Of a stretch of DNA of 64,000 nucleotides, positions 42,294-50,534 are shown piece after piece. A program made the position numbers and the translations under genes. Source of the stretch: Janibacter melonis. GTDB taxonomy: Bacteria; Actinomycetota; Actinomycetes; Actinomycetales; Dermatophilaceae. The DNA is taken from NCBI RefSeq assembly GCF_020567375.1, contig NZ_JAJBZM010000002.1, positions 779,680 through 843,679 on the forward strand, given 5' to 3'. Below the pieces are notes generated by a model, which worked only from the letters and a program-made list of their open reading frames with translations, was not told where the DNA came from and searched no databases. The stretch's first letter is position 1; the number at the start of each line of letters is the position of its first letter.

Positions 42294-42700
42294 CCACGAA
42301 GACGATGACGGACGACGACAAGATCGCCCTGGCGAAGGAGATGTTCGCCGCCTGGGAGCAGATGGACTGGGCGCGGGTGGTCGACCTCTTCGCCGAGGAC
42401 GGCGTGCTCCACAGCGTCATGCAGGAGCCGGTCGTCGGCCGGGAGGCGCTCACCGAGCGCATGGCGGTGCTCGGCAGCCGGTGCGAGCGCCTCGAGCTGC
42501 GGGTGCGCGCGCTCGGCGTCATCGACGGCCGGGTCTTCGCCGAGCGGGTCGACGACTTCGACTTCGGCGGGCACCACGGCGAGGTGCCGGTCGTCGGGGT
42601 CCTCGCGATGGAGGACGGCCGGGTCACGCAGTGGCTCGAGTACTACGACCGCCCGACCCTGCTCGCGGGCATGGGGATGGCGGCCGACTTTGCCCACTGA
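42290..42700 (+). CDS. NTF2-like / limonene-epoxide-hydrolase-like protein
   Basis: 136-residue NTF2-like protein. EMFAAWEQMDWARVVDLFAEDGVLHSVMQEPVVGREAL and the central FDFGGHHGEVPVVGVLAMEDGRVTQWLEYYD match the limonene-epoxide hydrolase/SnoaL-like pattern, including a D-G-R-V-T-x-W strand. The catalytic Asp/Arg/Asp triad cannot be assigned with certainty. ATG 42290 overlaps the ligase stop. It sits between two CoA ligases and probably acts as a hydratase or isomerase on the same substrate class. Confidence 0.78.
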   Translation: MTTKTMTDDDKIALAKEMFAAWEQMDWARVVDLFAEDGVLHSVMQEPVVGREALTERMAVLGSRCERLELRVRALGVIDGRVFAERVDDFDFGGHHGEVPVVGVLAMEDGRVTQWLEYYDRPTLLAGMGMAADFAH

Positions 42701-44243
42701 GCCGACGAAGGTACCCACCTGGGCGTCACCCGTCCTCGCGTCGATGGCGCGCTCCGCAGACCGCGCGGCCTTCCGCACCGCCGACGCGGTGCGCACGCAC
42801 TCCGAGTCGGTGGCCCGGGTCTCGCGCCTCGCGCACGCGATGGCGGGCTCGGGGATCGGCGATGGGGACAGGGTCGCCCTCGTCGTGGACGCCGGCGCGG
42901 ACGCCGTCGAGGCCTACCTCGCGGTGGGGCTCACGGGCGCCACCGCGGTGCAGGTCAACGACCGCCTCCAGGTCGCCGAGGTCGGCGAGGTCCTCGACCA
43001 GGCGCGACCTCGAGCCGTCGTGTGCACGCCGGAGCAGGCCGACCGCCTGCGTGACGTCGTCACCGGGGGCGGCGCGCAGCTCCTCGGCTGGGGCGGCGGT
43101 CACGACCTTGACCTCGAGGAGGCGGCGCGCGTGCCGTCGACCGCCCGGGCGCCGCAGGTCCTCGTCGACCCGTCGAGCGCGGGGGTCGTCGGCTTCACGA
43201 GCGGCACGACCGGCCGGCCGAAGGGGGTCGTCCACACCCACCAGGGGCTCGCCCGGATCATCCGGCACATGCCGGCGCACGACGGGCTGCGCTGGGGGAG
43301 CCGCTGCGGCTTCACCGGGACCCTCGCCTTCGCCGCCGGCATCTGGGGGGTCGTCCTGCCCCACCTCTACGTCGGCGGGCAGATCTCGTGGATGGCCGGT
43401 CTGGCCCCCGACGCGTGGGTCGAGCGGATGGTGCGCGAGCGCACCGGATTCACCTACGTGCCGACCCCGCTCATGGGCGCCTTCGCCGACGAGGTCCGGC
43501 GCCGGCCCGAGGTCCTCGAGCACCTCGACGGCGTCCTCCACTCGGGCTCGCTCGCGGCCCGTGAGGCGACGGCCGATCTCGTCGACGCCATCGGCCACCG
43601 GTACGTCGAGACGTACGGCATGACCGAGACCGGCGCACCCGTCACCGCGACGGTGCCCGACGACTGGCGCCCCGGGACGGCGGCCGACGACCCCTTCGCC
43701 TCTGCCGGTCGTCCCGTGCCGATCGCCGAGGTCTGCGTCCTCGGGCCCGACGGCACCGAGCTCGGGCCGGGCGAGGTGGGCGAGGTCGTCGTGAGCAGCG
43801 AGACGCTCTTCGCCGGGTACCTCGACGACCCCGAGCAGACGGCCGAGGCGATGCCCGACGGGCGGCTGCGCACCGGTGATCTCGGCAGCCTCGACGAGGC
43901 CGGCTACCTCTACGTCCGGGGCCGGGCGAAGGACATGATCGTCACGGGCGGGATGAACGTCTACCCCGCCGAGGTCGAGCGGGTGCTCGCCCAGGCCGAC
44001 GGCGTCGTGGACGTCGCGGTGCTCGGGATGCCGGACGAGCGGTGGGGCGAGACCGTCGTCGCCGCGGTCGTCGCGGCGCCAGGGGCCGAGGTCGACCTGC
44101 AGGCTCTCGACGTCTTCGTCCGAGCCCGCCTGGCGGGCTACAAGAAGCCCACGCGGGTCGAGGTCGTCGACGCCCTGCCTCGAAACGCGAGCCTCAAGGT
44201 GCGCAAGGACGTCCTGCGCCAGCAGCTCGAGGGCGCCCGGTGA
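42690..44243 (+). CDS. Acyl-CoA ligase (AMP-binding), copy 4
   Basis: 517-residue ANL ligase with P-loop GFTSGTTGRPKG, ETYGMTETGAP, the hinge RLRTGDLGSLDEAGYLYVRGR and a C-terminal Lys in NASLKVRKDVL. In NASLKVRK the usual Gly before the Lys (xSGK) is replaced by Leu. The start is a TTG at 42690 that overlaps the previous gene by 11 bases; a later start at an internal ATG is possible. Fourth ligase of the region, downstream in the Liv operon. Confidence 0.86.
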   Translation: MPTEPTKVPTWASPVLASMARSADRAAFRTADAVRTHSESVARVSRLAHAMAGSGIGDGDRVALVVDAGADAVEAYLAVGLTGATAVQVNDRLQVAEVGEVLDQARPRAVVCTPEQADRLRDVVTGGGAQLLGWGGGHDLDLEEAARVPSTARAPQVLVDPSSAGVVGFTSGTTGRPKGVVHTHQGLARIIRHMPAHDGLRWGSRCGFTGTLAFAAGIWGVVLPHLYVGGQISWMAGLAPDAWVERMVRERTGFTYVPTPLMGAFADEVRRRPEVLEHLDGVLHSGSLAAREATADLVDAIGHRYVETYGMTETGAPVTATVPDDWRPGTAADDPFASAGRPVPIAEVCVLGPDGTELGPGEVGEVVVSSETLFAGYLDDPEQTAEAMPDGRLRTGDLGSLDEAGYLYVRGRAKDMIVTGGMNVYPAEVERVLAQADGVVDVAVLGMPDERWGETVVAAVVAAPGAEVDLQALDVFVRARLAGYKKPTRVEVVDALPRNASLKVRKDVLRQQLEGAR

Positions 44244-45160
44244 CCGCCTGGATGGACCGGCTGCGCGTGCCCGTCGTGGCCGCGCCGATGTTCCTCGTGT
44301 CCGGGCCCGAGCTCGTCGTCGCGACGAGCCGGGCCGGCGCGCTCGGCGCCTTCCCCGCCCCGAACTGCCGCACCCTCGACGAGCTGGACCGCTGGATGGG
44401 CACGATCGGCGACGCTCTCGACGACCAGCCGTGGGCGCTCAACCTCGTCACCCATCGCACCAACGCCCGGCTGCCCGACGACCTGCGCCTCGTGGCGCAG
44501 CACCGGCCGCCCGTCGTCATCACCGCTCTCGGCTCGCCCGCCCCGGTCGTCGATACGGTGCACGCCTACGGCGGCACGGTCGTCGCCGACGTCGTCTCGA
44601 TGGGCCTGGCGCGCAAGGCCGTCGCGGCCGGGGTCGACGGGCTGGCGTGTGTCTCGGCCGGTGCGGGCGGGCACACGGGCTCGCTGTCCCCCTTCGCCTT
44701 CGTCTCGGCGGTGCGCCAGTCCTTCGACGGCCTCGTCGTCGTCGGCGGGGGCATCGCCGACGGCGCGGGCGTGGCCGGGGCGGTCGCCGCGGGGGCCGAT
44801 CTCGTCTCGATGGGCACCCGCTTCCTCGCGACCCGCGAGAGCATGGCCGTGCCCGACTACAAGCAGATGGTCGTCGACCACGGTCTCGACGACCTCGTCG
44901 TCAGCGACGGGGTGACCGGCACGCCGGCGTCGTGGCTGCGCCCGAGCCTCGTCGCGCACGGTCTCGACCCGGACCACCTCGTGCACGATGGCGGGCGACG
45001 CTACGACGCGACCCAGGCCCCGGCGTCGCGGTGGAAGGACATCTGGGCCGCGGGCCAGGGCATCGGCGCCGTCACCGACGTCGAGCCGGCCGCGCAGGTC
45101 GTCGCCCAGCTCGAGCGGGAGTACCGCCAGGCGGTCGCCCGGCTCGCCGCCCGGGTCTGA
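44240..45160 (+). CDS. Nitronate monooxygenase-like FMN enzyme (2-nitropropane dioxygenase family)
   Basis: 306-residue TIM-barrel flavoprotein of the NPD/2-nitropropane dioxygenase family. VVAAPMFLVSGPELVVATSRAGALGAFPA opens the barrel. The conserved GVDGLACVSAGAGGHTGSLSPFAFV holds the catalytic His, and LVVVGGGIADGAGVAGAVAAGADLVSMGTRF binds the FMN phosphate. Many relatives in catabolic clusters act as enoyl reductases or on nitronates. GTG at 44240 overlaps the ligase stop. Last gene of the Liv operon, followed by palindromic repeat A copy 3. Confidence 0.87.
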   Translation: MTAWMDRLRVPVVAAPMFLVSGPELVVATSRAGALGAFPAPNCRTLDELDRWMGTIGDALDDQPWALNLVTHRTNARLPDDLRLVAQHRPPVVITALGSPAPVVDTVHAYGGTVVADVVSMGLARKAVAAGVDGLACVSAGAGGHTGSLSPFAFVSAVRQSFDGLVVVGGGIADGAGVAGAVAAGADLVSMGTRFLATRESMAVPDYKQMVVDHGLDDLVVSDGVTGTPASWLRPSLVAHGLDPDHLVHDGGRRYDATQAPASRWKDIWAAGQGIGAVTDVEPAAQVVAQLEREYRQAVARLAARV

Positions 45161-45176
45161 GCGGCCGCAGCGGCGG

Positions 45177-45242
45177 CCTGACGTCGATCCGTGCACCTGG
45201 CACGCGACATGCCCCGTGCCAGGTGCAGACATCGCCGTCAGG
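45177..45242. repeat. Palindromic repeat A, copy 3
   Basis: 66-base palindrome. The perfect inner stem is TGCACCTGGCACG (45192-45204) with CGTGCCAGGTGCA (45215-45227). The outer arms are CCTGACG (45177-45183) and CGTCAGG (45236-45242). It shares core and outer arms with copies at 20048 and 21503 but lacks their left extension. It lies 16 bases after the NPD-like stop and may also act as a terminator. Confidence 0.8.
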
Positions 45243-45279
45243 TCTGCCGACGGGGGGGGGAGAGCCCCCAGGTCCGCTG

Positions 45280-46128
45280 TCAGCCCGGTCGACGGCCCAT
45301 GACGGCCAACATCGTCACGGCGACGAAGGCGTCGCCCCGCTGCGCGCTCGCCTCGACCCCGGAGACGAGGCGGGCGGCCTCGTCGGCGGTGATCACCCCG
45401 TCGTCCTGCGCGCTCTCGACGGTGCGACCGAGCGGACCGCCGCCGAGGAGCGCCTCCGGCGGCAGCACGAGGGCCGAGGAGCCGATGTCGTCGTCGACCT
45501 CGAGCCCTGCGGTGCGCAGCTGCGCACGGAGGTGACGACCGGCGAAGGGGTTCGGCCACTGCGTGCGCCACCCCCACTCCTGCACCCGGCGCATGATCTC
45601 GGGCTCGTCGGTGACCGTGACGAAGGTGCCCCAGTCGGAGTCGACGACCACGGCGCGGCCACCCGGCCGCAGGACACGCGCGATCTCGTCGGCCGCCGCC
45701 TGCGGGTCCTCCAGGTGCTGGAAGACCCGCTCGCAGCGCACGGCGTCGACGCTGCCGTCGGCGAAGGGGAGGTCGCTCGCCGACGCGAGCGACCACCGCG
45801 CGCTCGAGTGCGACGGCGTGCGGTCGGCGGCCACCTCGAGCAGGCGCGGGTTGGTGTCGACACCGGTCGCCCGTCCGCTGTCGCCGACCCGCAGCGCCAT
45901 CCGGCGCACCTCGCTGCCGGTGCCGCAGCCGACGTCGACCGCGCTCTCGCCGTCGGCGAGCTCGAGCCGGTCGAGGGTCCAGTCGCGCAGCCGCTGGACG
46001 GCGGGGGAGAGCTCCTGCAGGTCGAGCACCCGCACGAGGGTGGCGACGTCGTCCTCGCTGAGCTCGCCCGCCCGGGACTCCTGGAAGGCCCTCCGGGTCG
46101 TGCGCGGGTAGCCCGCGTCGCTCGTCAT
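45280..46128 (-). CDS. SAM-dependent methyltransferase (UbiE-like)
   Basis: 282-residue class I methyltransferase. Motif I is AVDVGCGTGSEV (about residues 63-74), followed by GVDTNPRLLEVA, a PFADGSVDAVRCERVFQHLEDP segment and VLRPGGRAVVVDSDWG. The pattern fits the UbiE/Methyltransf_11 group acting on small molecules. ATG 46128. It stands alone, and the region before the stop contains the CGAAGGGG octamer twice. Substrate unknown. Confidence 0.85.
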   Translation of the reverse strand: MTSDAGYPRTTRRAFQESRAGELSEDDVATLVRVLDLQELSPAVQRLRDWTLDRLELADGESAVDVGCGTGSEVRRMALRVGDSGRATGVDTNPRLLEVAADRTPSHSSARWSLASASDLPFADGSVDAVRCERVFQHLEDPQAAADEIARVLRPGGRAVVVDSDWGTFVTVTDEPEIMRRVQEWGWRTQWPNPFAGRHLRAQLRTAGLEVDDDIGSSALVLPPEALLGGGPLGRTVESAQDDGVITADEAARLVSGVEASAQRGDAFVAVTMLAVMGRRPG

Positions 46129-46191
46129 GCGTCGACGATCCTCCGCGGGCCCGGCGTCGTCAACGGACGTGGCCAGCGGGACCAGAGGTCG

Positions 46192-47112
46192 TCAGTCGCC
46201 CCGCAGGGTGCGCAGCACGAGAGGTAGCTCGGAGGGGATCTCGCCGGCCAGGTAGCCCACCCGGCCCAGCCGCATGGCGAGGGTGTCGCCGGCCGCGGCG
46301 TGGACCGACTTCGCCCAGACCAGCGCCTGCACGAGGCCGGCGCCTCGGCTGAGCAGCCCGAGCGCGGCACCCGCGCAGACGTCACCGCTGCCGGAGGTCG
46401 CCAGACCGGTGTCGCCGGTCGTCATCCGCCACAAAGCGCCGTCGGCGGAGGCAACCCAGTCACCGCAGCCGACGACGGCGTCGTAGCGCCGCGCGGCCTC
46501 GACGGTCGCCTCGGCCACGTCGTCGTCCTCGACCTCGTCGCGGTCGAGGAGGTGGGCGAGCTCGCCGGGGTTGGGGGTCGCGACGAGACGCCCACGAAGG
46601 GAGCCCAGGACGTCGTCGTCAAGGTCGGGCAGGACCGTGAGCCCGAAGGCGTCCAGGAGCACGGGGGCGTCCGGGGCGAGGGTCGGCACGACCTCGGCGA
46701 CGAGCCGGGCCGATCCCTCGGGGTCGTCGAGACCGGGCCCGACGAGCACGGCGTCGGCCCGGCCGGTCTCGCGCTCGAGAGCCGCCCCGGCGCCGGTGCC
46801 GGTCACCGCGCCCGACGCGGACTGCGCGAGCGCGGTGACGCCGGACTCCGGCACGGCTACGGCCAGGTGAGGGGCCACCCCTTCGGCCACCCCGAGGTGC
46901 AGCTTGCCGGCACCCATCCGCAGCGCCGAGACCCCGGCGAGGAGGACCGCCCCGGGGGTCGCGCAGGAGCCGCCGACGACCACCGCCTGGCCGCGGCCGT
47001 ACTTCGAGCCGGCGGGCTCGGGCAGCGGCCACCGCCGCAGGACGTCGGGTGTCACGAGTCGGGGGTCGGCGAGGGTCCCGCCGCTGACCTCGTCGAGGAT
47101 CTGCTCAGGCAT
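46192..47112 (-). CDS. nnrD: ADP-dependent NAD(P)H-hydrate dehydratase
   Basis: 306-residue protein of the YjeF C-terminal/carbohydrate kinase-like fold. It repairs hydrated NAD(P)H (NAD(P)HX) with ADP. It shows YGRGQAVVVGGSCATPGAVLLAGVSALRMGAGKLHLG near the N terminus, NPGELAHLL and the C-terminal GSGDVCAGAALGLLSRG motif. The N-terminal epimerase domain (NnrE) found in fused versions is absent. ATG 47112 overlaps the end of the upstream phosphatase gene by 8 bases. Confidence 0.88.
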   Translation of the reverse strand: MPEQILDEVSGGTLADPRLVTPDVLRRWPLPEPAGSKYGRGQAVVVGGSCATPGAVLLAGVSALRMGAGKLHLGVAEGVAPHLAVAVPESGVTALAQSASGAVTGTGAGAALERETGRADAVLVGPGLDDPEGSARLVAEVVPTLAPDAPVLLDAFGLTVLPDLDDDVLGSLRGRLVATPNPGELAHLLDRDEVEDDDVAEATVEAARRYDAVVGCGDWVASADGALWRMTTGDTGLATSGSGDVCAGAALGLLSRGAGLVQALVWAKSVHAAAGDTLAMRLGRVGYLAGEIPSELPLVLRTLRGD

Positions 47113-47884
47113 CGACGTCCTCGCTCTCCTCGTCGCGGGAGCCGCCGCCGACCTCGTCGGACGCACCGGGCTGGTCGGTGACCTCGACCCCTTCGCGTCG
47201 GAGGTGGTCGTCGAGGTTGTAGTCGGTGACCGCCCACCCGGTGGGGGATGAGGGGTCGCGCACGAGTCGACAGATGGCGGCGTTGCGAAGGGGGTTCGAG
47301 CGTGACCGCTCGAGGACGGCCTCCTCGTCGAGCCCCTCGGCGACGTAGCAGAAGAGCAGCACGACGACGTCGTGCGCCGTCACGAGGGCGACCTCGTGAC
47401 CCTCGACCGTGGCGAGCTCGGCGAGCACGGCGCGGACCCGCCCGGCGACGTCCGCCCAGGACTCGCCGCCCGGCGGCCGGTAGTAGAACTTGCCGATCCA
47501 GGCCCGGCGCTCGGCTTCCTCCGGGTACTTCTTGGTGATCCCGTCGGCGGTGAGCATGTCGGTGATGCCCATGTCGCGGTCGCGCAGCCGCTCGTCGACC
47601 CGCAGGGCGAGGTCGACGTCCGCCTCGCGAAGGGCGATCTCGCCGGTCTGGCGTGCCCGGCGGTAGGGGCTGGACCACACGACCCCCGGCTGGTCGGCCT
47701 CGGCGAGCTCGCCGAGCCACCGACCGACCGCAGCGGCCTGCTCACGGCCCGTCGCGGAGAGCTCGACGTCGGGGTCGCGGGCCGGGACGTCGATGCGCTC
47801 GAGGCCGTCGCGCTGGGCGAGCTCGGCGGCGACGTTGCCCTCGGACTGGCCGTGGCGGACGAGGATGACCTGCTGCAGTGGCAT
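47105..47884 (-). CDS. Histidine phosphatase (phosphoglycerate mutase-like)
   Basis: 259-residue branch-1 histidine phosphatase. The catalytic motif LVRHGQSEGN (8-17) is present, followed by GREQAAAVGRWL, SSPYRRARQTGEIA and the second catalytic His in ALVTAHDVVVLLF. The C-terminal ~40 residues are acidic and probably disordered. Substrate unknown; relatives include broad phosphatases and GpgP-like enzymes. It is co-transcribed with nnrD (8-base overlap). Confidence 0.86.
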   Translation of the reverse strand: MPLQQVILVRHGQSEGNVAAELAQRDGLERIDVPARDPDVELSATGREQAAAVGRWLGELAEADQPGVVWSSPYRRARQTGEIALREADVDLALRVDERLRDRDMGITDMLTADGITKKYPEEAERRAWIGKFYYRPPGGESWADVAGRVRAVLAELATVEGHEVALVTAHDVVVLLFCYVAEGLDEEAVLERSRSNPLRNAAICRLVRDPSSPTGWAVTDYNLDDHLRREGVEVTDQPGASDEVGGGSRDEESEDVDA

Positions 47885-47948
47885 CCGTCCACCCTAGGGA
47901 CCGGGGCAGGGGCGGGGACTCACCCCGATGAGGGGTGCGCGAGAGAGA

Positions 47949-48140
47949 TCAGCGGCGGCGCAGCTCGGCGACGAGCTGACGCTCGCGGCGGCGCAGGGTG
48001 GCCCGACGGCGGTGATCTGCGGGATCGGTGGACCGCGGCTGCACCGTGCGCTCGGCCTCCTCGACCTGCCCCAGCTCGAAGAGCAGCTCGCGGACGGTGC
48101 GGTCCGCGTCCGGCTTCATCGGGATCTCGATCGTGCTCAT
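47949..48140 (-). CDS. Small hypothetical protein
   Basis: 63-residue charged protein (MSTIEIPMKPDADRTVRELL, then an Arg-rich helix ending LVAELRRR). GAGGAG lies 7 bases before the ATG at 48140 and supports translation. It faces away from the DksA-like gene. No domain recognised. Confidence 0.5.
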   Translation of the reverse strand: MSTIEIPMKPDADRTVRELLFELGQVEEAERTVQPRSTDPADHRRRATLRRRERQLVAELRRR

Positions 48141-48241
48141 GGCCGCTCCTCAGGTCGGGGTGCAGCCACAGTGTCGCTGCTGGCTGCGCGTCGGCTGTCG
48201 ATAGGAGGTGGGCTGTCTGTGAGCGGTGGCAGCATGGCCGC

Positions 48242-48586
48242 ATGGACGGTGCGAGAGAGCGGCTCGACGCCGAGCAGGCCGAGGCCCGGCGCCGGCTGGC
48301 GGCGCTGACCGGCGACTTCGACATGGTCGTCGACGCCTCGCGCGACTCGAACGCCGACGACGAGCACGACCCCGAGGGGGCGACCATCGCCTTCGAGCGG
48401 GCGCAGGTCTCCTCGCTCATCCGGCAGACGCAGGAGCACCTCGACGAGATCGACGCAGCCCTGCGTCGTCTCGACGGCGGTGGCTACGGCACGTGCGAGC
48501 GGTGCGGCGAGCCGATCGGCGAGGCTCGGCTCGAGGCCAAGCCGACCGCGCGGCTGTGCATCCGGTGCGCCTCGGCCCGCCGCTGA
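48242..48586 (+). CDS. DksA/TraR-type zinc-finger protein
   Basis: 114-residue protein with an N-terminal coiled-coil-like part (RERLDAEQAEARRRLAALTGDF, then FERAQVSSLIRQTQEHLDEIDAALRRL). The C-terminal C4 zinc finger has Cys85/88 and Cys106/109 (CERCGEPIG, LCIRCA). Members bind RNA polymerase in the secondary channel; in actinobacteria their role is less clear. The coiled-coil-tip residues of E. coli DksA (two Asp) are not obvious, so ppGpp-type action is uncertain. ATG 48242. Confidence 0.85.
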   Translation: MDGARERLDAEQAEARRRLAALTGDFDMVVDASRDSNADDEHDPEGATIAFERAQVSSLIRQTQEHLDEIDAALRRLDGGGYGTCERCGEPIGEARLEAKPTARLCIRCASARR

Positions 48587-48632
48587 CGGGAGCTCGGTCC
48601 CCCTTCGCCCTGCGGCCCGACAGCTCGCCGGG

Positions 48633-50327
48633 TCAGCGGGAGCGGGCCACCCGCCCCTCGTCCCACACCGGCTCGTCCGACTCGTAGACCCGGCCGTCCG
48701 CGCCGAAGACGAGGAAGCGGTCGAAGCGGCGCGCGAACCACCGGTCGTGGGTCACCGCGAGCACCGTCCCCTCGAAGCGGTCGAGCCCCTCCTCGAGCGC
48801 CTCGGCCGAGTGCAGGTCGAGGTTGTCGGTGGGCTCGTCGAGCAGGAGCATCGTCGCGCCGCTCAGCTCGAGCAGGAGGATCTGCATCCGCGCCTGCTGC
48901 CCGCCGGACAACGACGCGAAGGTCTGCTCGGACGCCCGCGCCAGCCCGTAGCGGTCGAGGGCACGCGCCGCCTGCTCTCGGCCCATGCCCGCCCGGTGCT
49001 CGTCGCCGCGGTGCAGGATCTCCAGCAGCGTGCGCCCGAGCAGCTCGGGGTGCTGGTGGGTCTGGGCGAACCACCCCGGCCGCACCCGCGACCCGAGCCG
49101 CACGACCCCGCTGTGCGCGACGGGCTCCGGGCGCACGTCACCGACCGGCTGGTGCTCGACGTCGGGGTCGGACCCGCCCGAGGCGAGCAGCCGCAAGAAG
49201 TGGCTCTTGCCCGAGCCGTTCGACCCGAGCACCGCGACCCGCTCGCCGTACCAGAGCTCGAGGTCGAAGGGCCGCATGAGACCGGTGAGCTCGAGCCCCT
49301 CGGCGACGACGGCACGCTTCGCGGTCCGGCCGCCCGTGAGCCGCATCTTCACGTCCTGGACGTACGGCGTCGCCTCGGGCGGACCCTCGTCCTCGAAGCG
49401 GCGCAGCCTCGTGCGCGCCGCCTGGTAGCGCGCAGCCATGTCGGAGTTGTAGGCGGCCTTCTGCTTGTACATCTGCACGAGGGCCTTGAGCTTCGCGTGC
49501 TCCTCGTCCCACCGCAGCCGCAGCTCCTCGAGCCGCGCCATCCGCTCGGCACGCGCCTGGTGGTACGTCGCGAAGCGGCCGGCGTGCACCCACGCGACGC
49601 TGCCCGACGCGGTCGGCTCGAGGGTGGCGACCCGCGTCGCGACCTGCCCGAGCAGCTCGCGGTCGTGGGTGACGATGAGCACCGTCTTCGGCGAGGTCTG
49701 CAGCTGCTCCTCGAGCCAGCGCTTCGCGGGCACGTCGAGGTAGTTGTCGGGCTCGTCGAGCAGGAGCACCTCGTCGGGCCCGCGGAGCAGCGCCTCGAGG
49801 ACGAGCCTCTTCTGCTCGCCGCCGGACAGGGTCGACACGTCGCGCCACTGCGCCCGCTCGAAGGGCATCCCCAGGGCCTGCGTCGTGCAGACGTCCCAGA
49901 TCACCTCCCACTCGTAGCCCTCGACGTCGGCCCAGTCGACGAGCGCCTGCGCGTAGGCCATCTGGGCGGGCTCGTCGTCGCGCTCCATCATCGCCAGCTC
50001 GGACTCGTCGATCGCCCGCGCGGCCTCACGAACGGCGGGCGGCGCGACGCTGACGAGCAGGTCGCGCACGCTCGTCTGCTCGTCGTCGCCGCGCCCGACG
50101 ACGCCGACGTGCTGCGCCATGACGCCGAGCCCGCCGGTGCGGGTGATCGCCCCGTCGTGGGCGTCGAGCTCGCCGGAGATGATCCGCAGCAGGGTGGTCT
50201 TGCCGGTGCCGTTCGGTCCGACGAGCGCGACCTTCGCCCCTTCGCCCACCCGCAGGCTCACGTCGCCGAGGAGCGGCCTGCCGTCGGGCAGGGAGTACCG
50301 GATGCTGCTGACGTCGACGTGTCCCAC
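48633..50327 (-). CDS. ABC-F family ATPase (ribosome-associated)
   Basis: 564-residue protein with two ABC domains and no membrane segments. Walker A sequences are GPNGTGKT (37-44) and GSNGSGKS (about 369-376). Each domain has LSGGEQKR or LSGGQQAR and LLLDEP. The inter-domain linker (about residues 265-320) is long, helical and basic, as in ABC-F proteins that act at the ribosomal E site. It could be a housekeeping EttA/Uup-type translation factor or an antibiotic-resistance protein; linker length and the missing arm favour the latter weakly. ATG 50327. A complex palindrome lies about 100 bases upstream. Confidence 0.87.
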   Translation of the reverse strand: MGHVDVSSIRYSLPDGRPLLGDVSLRVGEGAKVALVGPNGTGKTTLLRIISGELDAHDGAITRTGGLGVMAQHVGVVGRGDDEQTSVRDLLVSVAPPAVREAARAIDESELAMMERDDEPAQMAYAQALVDWADVEGYEWEVIWDVCTTQALGMPFERAQWRDVSTLSGGEQKRLVLEALLRGPDEVLLLDEPDNYLDVPAKRWLEEQLQTSPKTVLIVTHDRELLGQVATRVATLEPTASGSVAWVHAGRFATYHQARAERMARLEELRLRWDEEHAKLKALVQMYKQKAAYNSDMAARYQAARTRLRRFEDEGPPEATPYVQDVKMRLTGGRTAKRAVVAEGLELTGLMRPFDLELWYGERVAVLGSNGSGKSHFLRLLASGGSDPDVEHQPVGDVRPEPVAHSGVVRLGSRVRPGWFAQTHQHPELLGRTLLEILHRGDEHRAGMGREQAARALDRYGLARASEQTFASLSGGQQARMQILLLELSGATMLLLDEPTDNLDLHSAEALEEGLDRFEGTVLAVTHDRWFARRFDRFLVFGADGRVYESDEPVWDEGRVARSR

Positions 50328-50427
50328 GGGGCAGGAGTCTGGTCGAGCCGGCCGGCGGAGTCACCCGGGTTTCGGGCGACGATTGAGTCGCCCCCCTTCG
50401 GCGTCCCCCGTCGCGACCCCGATCTGA

Positions 50428-50511
50428 CAAAACCCTGCTGGCAGCCCTTCGACGAGCCAGCAGGGTCTCGAAGGGGTCCTGGCACATCAAGACCCAGCCA
50501 GCAGGGTTTTG
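50428..50511. repeat. Nested palindrome upstream of the ABC-F gene
   Basis: The outer arms CAAAACCCTGCTGGC (50428-50442) and GCCAGCAGGGTTTTG (50497-50511) are a perfect 15-bp match. Between them is a third copy of GCCAGCAGGGT (50456-50466) and an inner pair CCCTTCGA/TCGAAGGG. The arrangement allows alternative pairings. It lies 101-184 bases before the ABC-F start and 24 bases after the end of the small gene upstream. Confidence 0.7.
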
Positions 50512-50534
50512 CACCAGGGGGGGCGAAGGGGGAG

